Positions 19,501 to 29,124 of a DNA stretch of 47,315 nucleotides are shown here, piece by piece (position 1 is the stretch's first letter; each line of letters begins with the position of its first letter). The DNA comes from a virus. The stretch is taken from the IMG/VR virus record IMGVR_UViG_3300020578_000131, positions 1-47,315 of that record; one strand, written 5' to 3'. Made by a program: the position numbers and the translations under genes. A model generated the notes under the pieces. The model was given only the letters and a program-made list of their open reading frames with translations, made no database searches and had not been told where the DNA came from.

Positions 19501-19578
19501 ATCCGCTTTCTTGGCTTCTTGAGGATAAAATTTAGACTTAATTTTTAGTATCTGTTCTTCTGATAAATTATAAAACAT
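16507..19578 (-). CDS. large hypothetical virion protein (1023 aa)
   Basis: This long Asn/Lys/Ile-rich protein has no recognised domain. It starts MFYNLSEEQILKIKSKF and ends in KGRNKC, again a terminal cysteine like its upstream neighbour. The central portion (about 470-640) looks helical. The C-terminal third contains LNFLLDDTCKLLN and NNGYYLCRLNN. No signal peptide, membrane segment or enzyme motif is seen. The first base overlaps the preceding stop (TAATG), and the gene overlaps the following one by seven bases. Its place among structural genes suggests a virion component. Confidence 0.66.
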   Translation of the reverse strand: MFYNLSEEQILKIKSKFYPQEAKKADFLKSVVVKDYGTDNSLDIVINVKDGLSNDSNGTQIFKIFNNETAKKYLKLKLFEISSQKMFDQIVSTPDSEQIEVLEKIINNYGSLSADINPNNDFAGDKQDVDLHIRNVKYNNSIDLQYKANFLISRQKIDFLSLGLLFYFDKNEYIKDNKIEEKYIDKRILSDKILFYHLYKNNELVSNPLLPVQDLRVINNCFKQSNLFDNLINIINSSNAYSTIQNAIIYTSDNKLDSIDTNNADIIQEVKTNKSISKRKKYFSNIYFSRNSNNNLGLIFNLNYYSLIKENSAYSRLLNKTNLKNEFLNKCSISSIKIVRRRIEKTKNNKIIPKFHSISNVVTSGQTKDSSIINNYEEVTGYIKEIKLNSASKTDTRTFCVTDKNVFFGNRDLYQYGVELVIADSMNYFLSETNKLLETKISNLKQYLEETNKIARPITDKNGAMTLVGSYDPQKRAFTQQFIQSFRSRRADAPSFQQIVSDAVSMFVSTISLLGLVNKKTTFNKQLMQNITYLLHPSYASAENIIYFINIYQKLISQIKRIIKNNVNNSFTVSHWFKNEFLDTKVPIKIGYRFFQPDSFNGIATISNNSLSTRVLKEANKYAINPSADSLSYENKKYCYISPSAVYSKNKVTVLDNLETDANSISDLDFAELEIDVKNTNVFHFDQQFETNEKSNNKTDLQFAKENRLKINASALSNAFSSQVTNLYKEISNNFLINESEKSIINENVDSLYLSLALAKQFDTDKNLYYKSVKNITDVVSKDQLYYKQNENLKNDLSNPKQTEIENRSASTTPKPPPGVPTFAKVLDVSVPIHLNFLLDDTCKLLNKKDNYRKSIKLNSKFQFLFNTIHKIEVLEYINDFYEENWSLLTKEKFTSLNNGYYLCRLNNYKNNEYGIDGLQQIKLPIYDKYFLLEITNNKQETAIIDNIQNYNLQTLNEINTTFDNIYSNELLEYNVEQPLQVALEKPLYPKSFNQPTINEKNIKNPFSRSVTNKQILKGRNKC

Positions 19579-20519
19579 TAGCAGTTTGTTCCAAATGCAC
19601 CTTGGGCGCTTGAAGTACTTCTCTTAATAAACTTTTCTTTTGTTTCAGGTGGGAGTTCTATTTCATCATCAACGGTTGATTCAAAAAAATATTCAGAATA
19701 ACTTTCATCCATAGTGTCGTTATAAGTTCTTGGTTCATCTAAAAGTATATTATCAACAATATATTCTGATTGTTTGACAAAGTTTAGTTTTTTTAATATT
19801 TTTTTCTTTTCATTTTTACCGGGTATTAATTCTTCTTCTTCCATAAATATTTCAACATCAAAATTTTTTATTAAATTATCGGTATTTAACTCCTTAATAT
19901 CTATAATTAATGGAGCATCTTTTATGGAATAAAAAATCTGGTTATCTAATCCACCGACCACAGTAGCTACTTGATATAGAGGATCATCAGGAACACTATT
20001 AACAGTTTTTAAAATTTCATATTCAATATCTTTTAAGTTTATTTGAGGAATTTTTAAATATGGTTGCAGGGTATCTTCTAGGCCATCGCTATTGTCAATG
20101 AAGTTATTTATAGATTCTATATTGCCATTTGAAAACATTATGGACCAAGAGGGATAATAATCAGAACTTAAAGACGAATTTCCGAGTGGAAGAGAAAGAG
20201 AATAATTTTTATCTGATGTGATTTGTGATTCTTCCATCTTCATTTTAGAAGCTTCAGAAGAAACTAAAGAGTTAATTTTTATGTTTTTCTCTACACTAGA
20301 AAAAGTAGTTTGCGGTTTAAGACTTATTGTTTCATCTAATATTCTTGTTTGTATTAAATTTTGATTTTCTTGTAAATTGGCATATTCGGCATCATATAAT
20401 ATATCATCATCAAAATAGGCATAATATGAAGGTTTAAATTTGCCTTTAGACAATAAAAATCTTCCATATGTAGTTAATTCAACTTTTAATATTTCTTGTT
20501 TATCGTCAAAAAAAGACAT
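19578..20519 (-). CDS. virion structural protein with N-terminal LTxxGR module (313 aa)
   Basis: The first 50 residues (LKVELTTYGRFLLSKGKFKP, then YYAYFDDDILYDAEY) show a module also found at the start of the 13545-14486 protein: LTxxGR, a KG motif and a D-D-x-I-x-Y motif. The rest is unrelated to that paralogue and is acidic and Asn/Ser-rich. The protein ends in FGTNC, with a terminal cysteine. TAATG overlaps join it to the genes on both sides, so it is co-translated with the giant protein and the 1023-residue protein. A structural role in the tail or baseplate is inferred. Confidence 0.68.
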   Translation of the reverse strand: MSFFDDKQEILKVELTTYGRFLLSKGKFKPSYYAYFDDDILYDAEYANLQENQNLIQTRILDETISLKPQTTFSSVEKNIKINSLVSSEASKMKMEESQITSDKNYSLSLPLGNSSLSSDYYPSWSIMFSNGNIESINNFIDNSDGLEDTLQPYLKIPQINLKDIEYEILKTVNSVPDDPLYQVATVVGGLDNQIFYSIKDAPLIIDIKELNTDNLIKNFDVEIFMEEEELIPGKNEKKKILKKLNFVKQSEYIVDNILLDEPRTYNDTMDESYSEYFFESTVDDEIELPPETKEKFIKRSTSSAQGAFGTNC

Positions 20520-23500
20520 TATTGATTCGATCCCGTGACAGAGGTGTTTTTATTTAATTCCAAAGAAGCTTCAATATTAACTAGTTCAACTAGCGAGAAA
20601 TAATCATAAGGCCAGTTATAAGAATATGCTAATTCTTGATCTATTCCGGATTTAAATGTAAATCTCTTTTCTCTACCTTCCAACAAGGAGTCATAAAGAT
20701 AGTTAGCTCTCTTTTTAACTTTAAATACCTTCCATTGAACATCGCTTGGTAATTTAAGACCATGGAAAAAGTTTTTTTCATTTAAATCGTGTTCTAGCTG
20801 TACTACATCTTTATACATTTGCATAGCTGATCTTGGCATGACTCCTTGCCATATATCCGCTAATTCATCTCCTAATAATTCATGTTTGAATTCAAATACA
20901 TACATTACAAATGGATCAATACTCCTATTGCGAACCCAATCTAAATGTGGCGGTATTACATAATCAGTCATTGCTTTCATTGTTTTAATGATTGAGTTGT
21001 CATCGGACATATTAGATAACAATCTTTTTATATCTGAATAATTTAAATTTTCATCTGTAAAGCTAGTGTTGGCACCATGTTCTCTAAATAAACCATTCAG
21101 AACTCTTTTATCTACATTAAAATAATATGGTCCATTTGTTGTACTTTGATCCATTTTGCCATTTTCACCTAGAATTTCTTTCAAAGTGACAGCAGAACTG
21201 ATATCGACAGAATCATTAATAGATTCTTTATGGTTTTTTATTTTAGTAAACGGAATCATTACTATAGCTTCGCTTATCTGTTTCTTAGCTGCTATTTGAC
21301 CTACATTTTTAGTCTCTACTTTAAATCCGCAAGCATCTGATAAATCAGCTACACCGGTAGATCTATCAGGCTTTACTATACTTAAAGTAATACCGGAATT
21401 AGAATCAGGTTTTGCATAACCGCTCCACATACCAGTAAAACCGAATGCAGTAGTTTTAGGAATAACTCTTGTTTCTTCATATAAAAAGTTATGAGGAGAA
21501 GGACCATCGGTATTAATATTTGTAGTTATTATAGGTGTGCCTGTATAGGTACGTGTCATATTTAAGTTAATATTTTCTTTAGTATTAAAGTTTAGTACTG
21601 GTGTTTCAAACTTAGTTTGAATTCTCCAAAGTTTATTTGATGCATCGTTTTTATCAGTTACATCAAGTATTTCGCCGTTTAGTGCATATTTAACTTCATT
21701 TCTTGGTACTAAAATATCGTAATTAATAGCAGATAAAAGAGGCATTCTATCTTGATAAGATACAGTTTCTCCTATGCTATTAACGTTATATAAGCCACCT
21801 ATTGATTTTACTGAAGCAGAAAAATAATCTTGCATTTCTGTAGTTACAGGCAAACAAGAAACCGATAACTCATTAATAATCTCTTCATAAGACGAATAAT
21901 TGGCTTTACTTGGGTTTAAGGTTAATTTTAAATATTGAGAGCCATAATAATACGGTGGAGCATAAGGAGCGTAAGCAGGAGTGTCATATGCCATATGACC
22001 TAAAGAAATGTTATCTCCGTTTGATTTATTAAAATATTTGGTTGGTGGACCAAATACAGAAGCAGCAGGAATCTTGGCTGATTGTGTTACAATAGTGTCA
22101 ACCATATTATAATTTGGCAAGCCGTTGGGAATAGGTAAATTCGCTTGATTGAATGATTGAGTTACGATTTCAGCCCAAGATGTTTGTGAAGAACTGTATT
22201 TATAATCATTTATAAGCGTATCTAACACCATCTTCACATCTTCTCTTTTTTCAATTTTTATCATCATTTCATACTTTTTATTAGTATTGAAATTAATTTC
22301 ATTAACTGTTTTTTCGCTAGTAAAACTTGTTAAAGATTGATTTTGTAAAAAGAATTTTGGTGTTTCGGCCAAAAAATTATTCATAGCTAAATTATATCTT
22401 TTATCAATAAATGTTCTAGATTGTATATTTTTAGCTGTTTTGTTTTCAAAATTAAACTGAGGATATCTTAAGGAAGGTGAAGATGGTCTTCCGTTTAAAT
22501 CATAAGTTACATCAGCGAAACTTTCATTAGAAACTCTAGTAGGATCTAGTAAATAAAGGGTAGATTTTGCTTCTGTTCTATAACCTTCTAAATTTAATAA
22601 AGATTCAAAAGGAATTCTATTGGTAAATCTTTTACCAATAACATACAAAGCATTGTTATTATCTGTGCTATTAAAAGATGCAGTTTCATAAAAATAAGCA
22701 GTAGCAGGAGTAGAATTATTATAGTAAATTGGTCCCAATTCAAAACTAAATTCTGGATCTGGTGGAGCGCTTGAAGTATTAATAACGGGCCAATCAACAG
22801 CTATACCAGATTTTATAGTATTAAATAATATACCCGGAGCGAAATAAGGCTGTAATAAAGTCTGAACTTGTTGGTTTAAAGGTGAACCGGAAGGATAAGT
22901 AGGAAATAAATTATTAGTTGAATATCCATTTATAACATTTTCCATTCCAATATCAAAAAATGATTTTTGAAATAAATCAACCAATTGCGCTGTTCTTTCT
23001 TGAGGATAGAAGCCTTTATATGGAAGAAGTTTCTTAACTCCATCTATTGTTAATTTTAATTTTTTATTTCCTTGATAATCATTAAAAACGAAATTTTTGA
23101 TAGTATCAGTTATGTTATAGGCATTATCAATGCTGTTCATGTCAACATCTGTACCTTCACAAGAAATATAATCTTTAGGAGGAACAGTGTCAAAATCTCC
23201 AGCTTTATCTTTTATGTAGTAATCGGCATGTTTACTAAAAGTATATTCTGGAATAATAGATCGATTTAAAGAAAGTGGCCTTAGTTCTTCAAAATATTGT
23301 TCATAAGAATCATACCAAGGATTCTTACCGGCTAATAAGTTTGTTTTATAAGGCATACCTTCATTAACAAAATTACGATAATACGTGTAATCTTGATAAA
23401 AACCATATGGTAGAACAACAACCTGTCCATCTAAAGCAGAAGCCAATTCGTATATCCAAGTAATATCCGCTTCATACTTAGAGATAGCACCCGGATATTT

Positions 23501-26500
23501 AATTTTATTAGAATAAGAAGCTTTTGGCTTTGGAAAATTGAACGAAGGATCATATTTAAAATATTCTAAAGTAGTAGATTGTCCAGTTGAAAGAGTAACT
23601 GGTTGCTGAAAATAAGATCCTTTTTGTTCGGAAAAGAATTTCCTAGCATCATATTCATCCATGCCAGCTAATTCGCCATAAAGAGAAGATGAAAGATTAA
23701 AAGCAAAATATGTTTTTTCTCCAGTGTCATTTATGTTTGTCACTACAGCACTACTGGAAATAACATTTTTATTATCAAGAGAGAAAATGGAATCATAACT
23801 ATTATTATAGTATTTACTTTGCAACATAGCCGGTACAAACGGCCAATCAGAAGCGCTGTGTCTTATTTCAGAAATATAATATTCAGAAGCACTAGAAGCG
23901 CTCAAGTTTGCTATATTTAATACATTTAAAGAACCAGTTTTAGATATGCTGTAATACGAATTAGAACGACGACGATTGTTTTCGTTATTTCTCCAAAAGC
24001 TTCTAATAACCCCGGCATTTCTATCGTAACCATTTGAACCAGTACCCAATATTTCAGCATATTGAGATTTATTGCGCGACTCTTTTAATCCAGCATGAAC
24101 TCTTGTAGGAAATATCTGTGCGCTATAAGATACCTCATTTACTATTGGTTTTGGATCATAAATTTCATCATTTTCTAAAACTCTTACAACATCATAGGTT
24201 TGAACTTCGCTTCTTTCTCCTATGCCTAATGCTTTAGCTAATTGTAAATTGGCTAATTTTTGTTTATTATTGTCGTATGTGCTAACTAAGATTATTGGCA
24301 AGGCAGAACCAGACATTAGAATCTTTTCGTCTGTTGGTCTGTTATAAGAAATAGGTGGCTCTCTATAAGATGTAAATGTAGGTTCACGACGATCTAGATA
24401 AGTTTGAATTATTTTTTTACAATTAGCAAAAAATTCTCTAGTCTTTAACTTAGGAGTATCTTGTACAAGAATGTAATTATTTCTTCTAGAAAGATTTACT
24501 AATTGATTATCACTGTTTCTTATTTGTTTCCAAGAGGGCCATTGGTAAGGACCATTTAAAGAGGTCAAATAAAATTGATCAGTAAATGGACCAAATAAAG
24601 AAAATCCCACTAAAGAACCCGGTGAAATTGTATTAGTTTCAACATCAACATTTTTATCTGTTAGATACGTATCAACTACCGTGCCAAAATGTCTATAATT
24701 AACATATGGTATCTTTGTGTTTCCAAATAAAGAAACACTTAAAGTATTAGTGTTATGAAACAAGTTATCATATTGCGATTCAAGACCACTAAAAGTTAAT
24801 TTATTGGCACTGGAAGCTGTAATCCAACTATATTGATAATCGCTTTGAGGTATTTGATGTATTACGTAGGCGTTATCATAATCAACTGAAGCAGACGAAG
24901 AATTTATATCAAATGGATGATAAACAGGATTTTTATTAACTTTATGATATGAAGGAAATTCTGGATTGATGCTAGAGCTTTCCGCCGACCAAGCATTTAA
25001 ATTTTTTCTTACTCTTGAGTTTCTGTAATTTAATGTATTATATGCCGAATATTCATTAGCTTCTACATCCATATATCCCAAACCGTTAACTTCCCAACCG
25101 CCGGGAGCGCTAAATCTTTCAACAATAATATTTTTATGTGTTTTCCTTGTGGGTAATTCTGTATCTGTAAATCTTAAACCGTAATATACATGTATTGGTC
25201 CAGATAAATCCCCTTCTAATTCAACGAAAGATTTATTATTAGTTGTCCTTCCAGAAGCAAAAAGATATTCATAAGAATGATAATAATTACCTTTTTTCTT
25301 CAATGTATGAGGTTGAATTATTTGTTTTTTACTAGAAGATTCTGCTAACTCACCGGCAAAAACAAATCTAGATTTAACGGGATTGTTAGCTATATTTACT
25401 GGTCTTATAACATCTTCAATAATATATTGTCTATCTGTAGAAAGTTTATATAACTTAGTAAACATTCTACTTAAATCTCTTCTTCCGTCATATTTTCCAG
25501 TTTCTAAAGAATATAATTTAGGCAAAGAGTCAATATTTTTTTCATTAATAACTTGTCTTAATATTTCTCTATCAACATCGTTTTGAGGTTCCAAAGAGGT
25601 ATTAATAGGAGCTTCGGTTCTAATGGCTCTTTGCTTTAACCATTGAGGTTTAAAGTTGTAATAACGACTTACTTTAACATTATCTTGTAAATTATTTGGT
25701 GTTGCAGCTTGTTCGTTATAGCTATAGTGCAAATGAGACACAACTGGATATGATTTAGGAGAAGCTTTTACTTCTAACAAAGGTAGTTTATGTTCATATT
25801 TGCTACGTTCCAGCATATGACTTTCTACCATATTACGTACTTTATCGCTGGAATTTGCAGAAGCGGGAATTAGTTGATTAATCATCATCGATAATGATGA
25901 GTCAATCCATTTATAAAATTCAAAAAACTTTTCAAAATTTAATGAATTATTTACTTTAGCAAAAAATATCTCTCTTAAATGTCTTAACCCAGAATATTCT
26001 TGTTTATACCTCAACATTGGCTCACCGATTAAATTATTATATGACTTAATGGTAGCAAACCAATTTAAGATTTCATCGTTTACTACTTGTGCCATGCTTT
26101 TTTCTATAGAAATATAATAATTAACGACATTGCTATTTTTTGTTCTTGTAACATCATCAATATTGGTAATTTGTACTAAATCGTTTCCACTAAGAGATTC
26201 AGGATTTTGTTTCTTTGACGAAAAGACATATTCTTTATTAACTATTTGCGTATCATTGCTTGAAAACTCTATGGCATAACCGGTCATTTGATACTTTAAA
26301 ATATTATTTAACCAATCAATGCCATAAGAATTAGCCGATTCCACTGAGCCAGAAGAAGCATCTTCAACAATAAAATTACCATTAGAATCTGAGGAGGTAA
26401 CATTAAAGAAATTCCAATTTAATACAAGAGTATCAGCCCTTGTCATAGGCGCGCTAGAGCTAATAGGCTGGCTAGCCATAAAAGTAGGTGCCCAATGAGG

Positions 26501-29122
26501 TTGTTCACGACCAAAATTATTTGCTTCTAAGGTGTGCGACAACAATTCACTATCATTTAGATAATCAAGCCAAAATCTTACAGAACTAATTTTAACATCA
26601 GTTCTTACAGGAGTGTTGTCAGAATCAAAATCGTGATAATGGGCACCGACATAAACTCTCTTATTGTGAGTTAATGCTATGTCCATCTCATTTTTATTAA
26701 TCTTAGTAAATACATTAAATTGATTATTTACAACATCGCCTATACAATTAATACCAACAAATTCAACGTCATAATCTCCTAAGTCACTATCTCCGGTTAA
26801 ATTTACATAACCATATCTTTCTGGTTTAATTCTAACGGCAAAATTCCATTTTTGATTATCATATATTTCTTTAAAATATGGTGTAGTTAGTTCAAAAGCA
26901 GTTGTATTAAATGATCCGGTTATTTTAAAATATGCACCCGTATCCCCAACAAATTTTTTAATAGCATAAACTTGAAAATTAAATCTATCATCTCCAAAGG
27001 TAAGATCATTTGGATTATTTCTAGCTTCATGCACACCGAATAGTGATATTTCACTGAAGTCGCTAATAGAATAATTTTTACTTTCTATTATTGGATTTTT
27101 TGGAAATATTACTTCCGCTTGAAGAGTAATAGGTATATACGTAATAGCATTGGTATAAATATTACCGGGTATATAAGGTTTTGTATTTGAATTACCGTCT
27201 ATAGCCTTTTGATAAATACAACCTTCATTTCTATCGGCATTATTAAAATCAATATATTTTTTAGGAACAGAAGTATAAGAATATTTTGTAGTTAAATCAT
27301 ATTGAGCGTTATTGGCATATAGATTGATTTTAATCAATTCATCGTCTACACCAAAACAACGTATTAGATTTCGAAGAGACTTTTCTGTTCCCTTACTTTT
27401 ATAAATATAAGACAAATTATTATAAATGTTTTGATAAATAGCATTTTTAACATTATGTAATTTATCTTTAAATTCCGTTTCTTCATTCCTAGATAAAACG
27501 TCTTCTAAGAATGTTGTGTCATTGAAAATCTCCAAATTTTCAAATCCAGCAGAACTTAATAAATTTTTAGCAAAAGGCTTTGGTTTATTGTCAGACTCAT
27601 AAGTTATATTTTTTATTTTAGGTAAGTCTGCAATTTGTATATGTAATGTATCAAAATAGCTAGATATAATTTGGGTTAAATACGATAAATCCTTATAATC
27701 GCCCTTTTCAGCTTCATCGGTTATCCATGAAGGAAATGTTTTATAAATATTTGATACATTTTTCTGATCGTGTTGAAAGCCTAAATCAGTATATTCTTCT
27801 ATTAAACTTTGCACTAGTGGATTACTAGAAAAAATAATAGGATCTTTTGATTCGGCATATTTATGCTTTTTATCTTCTTCAGTTAAAGTATCGTATAAAT
27901 ATTCATTAATGGCAGAACCGGTACTTTTACAAGTTAAAGAATAATTAATTATATGTCCATTAGATACACGACCAGAATAATCTAAACAAATTTTATCTAG
28001 CTCACTTATATCTTCTGTGTTAATAATACCTTCATTAAATTTTAAATAAATGCCTAAATCTTTATTTGCATCATCGGTATTTGATCCTCCACCGACCTGC
28101 ATAAGCCAATTTCTATATATTTGCTGAGAATTTCTACAAGTTTTCCAAAACCTAAATTCATCATAAGAGCCATAAGAACTACCAAGACCTGAATTAATAG
28201 TATTAGTAGTAAATAAGTCGCTTTGTAAAGCGCCTATATATGCGATTGAATAAGCATTATCAGCTAAATCAATACCTCCACCATTTAAACATACGTTTCT
28301 AGATTTTAAATCACCATCGACATAAAGACACAACTCTAAATCTTCAGAATTTATGTTAGAAAATGTGAAAGCATAATGATGCCACTTACTAGAATCAAAT
28401 TCATAATCTATTAGTTTTGATGTTATGCCACTAGAACCGGAACGATAGGTGGCGGCGAATTTATCAGTGCCATTAACCTTGGTAATAGCCAATCTTGTGT
28501 AATTTGGTGACGAAGAATTCTTTCCATTCCATAAATCAAATAATGCATAAGAAAAATTATAATTTGCGTTAGTAGGCGATAATTCATCTTTGAACCAGAA
28601 CTCTACTGTATTACCGTAATTTGTAATTCCTAAATTTGATTCTCTATTATTATCTATATCATATAAATTAGCAGTTTCAAACTTACCTTTAGAAGAAGGA
28701 TTTGGACCACCTTTTATTTTTATATATTGAGGATTAGAGCCAGAGCGATAATTATTAATGTTAGATAAATAACCGTTTGATTTTAAAGATACATATCCGG
28801 TTGTCTTGGGATAAACATTATCAAAAATATATAAATCCAGTTGAGAAGCACCATTTCTCCATTCCAATTTTTCTTTTTTGGAACCATCATACGGATAGTT
28901 TTCATATATATTCTTAAAAGAATCTACATAATATCTTTCGGCTGATCCATATCTAGCAAAATTAGTTGGATCGGAAAAATCTACGGTAGGTAGAAATCTT
29001 TCTTTATCAACTATAATTTCCTCTAGAAGCTCCTTGGATTCAGCTTCTTTATAAAGCTGATCAATTTCCTTCTTAGTAACAACCTTTTCAGAGGTCTTGC
29101 CAAATAGTTCTTTTAAACCCAT
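20519..29122 (-). CDS. giant virion protein with LamG-like domain (2867 aa)
   Basis: This is the largest gene in the window. Residues about 165-360 form a concanavalin A/LamG-like domain (NTVEFWFKDELSP, WHHYAFTFSN, LYVDGD, SYDEFRFWKTCRNSQQI). A second sandwich-like region lies near 700-860 (FQVYAIKKF, KWNFAVRIKPERYGYVN, ISSVRFWLDYLNDSEL). Such domains bind sugars or proteins. The C-terminal 140 residues contain MYVFEFKHELLGDELADIWQ, which I recall as a conserved end of large marine-phage structural proteins. There is no signal peptide and no peptidase motif. The stop overlaps the next ATG (TAATG). By position it may replace gp7-type wedge proteins while also forming a peripheral binding platform; this is inference. 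Confidence 0.78.
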   Translation of the reverse strand: MGLKELFGKTSEKVVTKKEIDQLYKEAESKELLEEIIVDKERFLPTVDFSDPTNFARYGSAERYYVDSFKNIYENYPYDGSKKEKLEWRNGASQLDLYIFDNVYPKTTGYVSLKSNGYLSNINNYRSGSNPQYIKIKGGPNPSSKGKFETANLYDIDNNRESNLGITNYGNTVEFWFKDELSPTNANYNFSYALFDLWNGKNSSSPNYTRLAITKVNGTDKFAATYRSGSSGITSKLIDYEFDSSKWHHYAFTFSNINSEDLELCLYVDGDLKSRNVCLNGGGIDLADNAYSIAYIGALQSDLFTTNTINSGLGSSYGSYDEFRFWKTCRNSQQIYRNWLMQVGGGSNTDDANKDLGIYLKFNEGIINTEDISELDKICLDYSGRVSNGHIINYSLTCKSTGSAINEYLYDTLTEEDKKHKYAESKDPIIFSSNPLVQSLIEEYTDLGFQHDQKNVSNIYKTFPSWITDEAEKGDYKDLSYLTQIISSYFDTLHIQIADLPKIKNITYESDNKPKPFAKNLLSSAGFENLEIFNDTTFLEDVLSRNEETEFKDKLHNVKNAIYQNIYNNLSYIYKSKGTEKSLRNLIRCFGVDDELIKINLYANNAQYDLTTKYSYTSVPKKYIDFNNADRNEGCIYQKAIDGNSNTKPYIPGNIYTNAITYIPITLQAEVIFPKNPIIESKNYSISDFSEISLFGVHEARNNPNDLTFGDDRFNFQVYAIKKFVGDTGAYFKITGSFNTTAFELTTPYFKEIYDNQKWNFAVRIKPERYGYVNLTGDSDLGDYDVEFVGINCIGDVVNNQFNVFTKINKNEMDIALTHNKRVYVGAHYHDFDSDNTPVRTDVKISSVRFWLDYLNDSELLSHTLEANNFGREQPHWAPTFMASQPISSSAPMTRADTLVLNWNFFNVTSSDSNGNFIVEDASSGSVESANSYGIDWLNNILKYQMTGYAIEFSSNDTQIVNKEYVFSSKKQNPESLSGNDLVQITNIDDVTRTKNSNVVNYYISIEKSMAQVVNDEILNWFATIKSYNNLIGEPMLRYKQEYSGLRHLREIFFAKVNNSLNFEKFFEFYKWIDSSLSMMINQLIPASANSSDKVRNMVESHMLERSKYEHKLPLLEVKASPKSYPVVSHLHYSYNEQAATPNNLQDNVKVSRYYNFKPQWLKQRAIRTEAPINTSLEPQNDVDREILRQVINEKNIDSLPKLYSLETGKYDGRRDLSRMFTKLYKLSTDRQYIIEDVIRPVNIANNPVKSRFVFAGELAESSSKKQIIQPHTLKKKGNYYHSYEYLFASGRTTNNKSFVELEGDLSGPIHVYYGLRFTDTELPTRKTHKNIIVERFSAPGGWEVNGLGYMDVEANEYSAYNTLNYRNSRVRKNLNAWSAESSSINPEFPSYHKVNKNPVYHPFDINSSSASVDYDNAYVIHQIPQSDYQYSWITASSANKLTFSGLESQYDNLFHNTNTLSVSLFGNTKIPYVNYRHFGTVVDTYLTDKNVDVETNTISPGSLVGFSLFGPFTDQFYLTSLNGPYQWPSWKQIRNSDNQLVNLSRRNNYILVQDTPKLKTREFFANCKKIIQTYLDRREPTFTSYREPPISYNRPTDEKILMSGSALPIILVSTYDNNKQKLANLQLAKALGIGERSEVQTYDVVRVLENDEIYDPKPIVNEVSYSAQIFPTRVHAGLKESRNKSQYAEILGTGSNGYDRNAGVIRSFWRNNENNRRRSNSYYSISKTGSLNVLNIANLSASSASEYYISEIRHSASDWPFVPAMLQSKYYNNSYDSIFSLDNKNVISSSAVVTNINDTGEKTYFAFNLSSSLYGELAGMDEYDARKFFSEQKGSYFQQPVTLSTGQSTTLEYFKYDPSFNFPKPKASYSNKIKYPGAISKYEADITWIYELASALDGQVVVLPYGFYQDYTYYRNFVNEGMPYKTNLLAGKNPWYDSYEQYFEELRPLSLNRSIIPEYTFSKHADYYIKDKAGDFDTVPPKDYISCEGTDVDMNSIDNAYNITDTIKNFVFNDYQGNKKLKLTIDGVKKLLPYKGFYPQERTAQLVDLFQKSFFDIGMENVINGYSTNNLFPTYPSGSPLNQQVQTLLQPYFAPGILFNTIKSGIAVDWPVINTSSAPPDPEFSFELGPIYYNNSTPATAYFYETASFNSTDNNNALYVIGKRFTNRIPFESLLNLEGYRTEAKSTLYLLDPTRVSNESFADVTYDLNGRPSSPSLRYPQFNFENKTAKNIQSRTFIDKRYNLAMNNFLAETPKFFLQNQSLTSFTSEKTVNEINFNTNKKYEMMIKIEKREDVKMVLDTLINDYKYSSSQTSWAEIVTQSFNQANLPIPNGLPNYNMVDTIVTQSAKIPAASVFGPPTKYFNKSNGDNISLGHMAYDTPAYAPYAPPYYYGSQYLKLTLNPSKANYSSYEEIINELSVSCLPVTTEMQDYFSASVKSIGGLYNVNSIGETVSYQDRMPLLSAINYDILVPRNEVKYALNGEILDVTDKNDASNKLWRIQTKFETPVLNFNTKENINLNMTRTYTGTPIITTNINTDGPSPHNFLYEETRVIPKTTAFGFTGMWSGYAKPDSNSGITLSIVKPDRSTGVADLSDACGFKVETKNVGQIAAKKQISEAIVMIPFTKIKNHKESINDSVDISSAVTLKEILGENGKMDQSTTNGPYYFNVDKRVLNGLFREHGANTSFTDENLNYSDIKRLLSNMSDDNSIIKTMKAMTDYVIPPHLDWVRNRSIDPFVMYVFEFKHELLGDELADIWQGVMPRSAMQMYKDVVQLEHDLNEKNFFHGLKLPSDVQWKVFKVKKRANYLYDSLLEGREKRFTFKSGIDQELAYSYNWPYDYFSLVELVNIEASLELNKNTSVTGSNQ

Positions 29123-29124
29123 AT

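Noticed and set aside
22594-22797. Small minus-strand Leu/Ile-rich open frame resembling a membrane protein
   Set aside because: It lies in another frame within the 2867-residue gene; hydrophobicity comes from reading AT-rich DNA out of frame.
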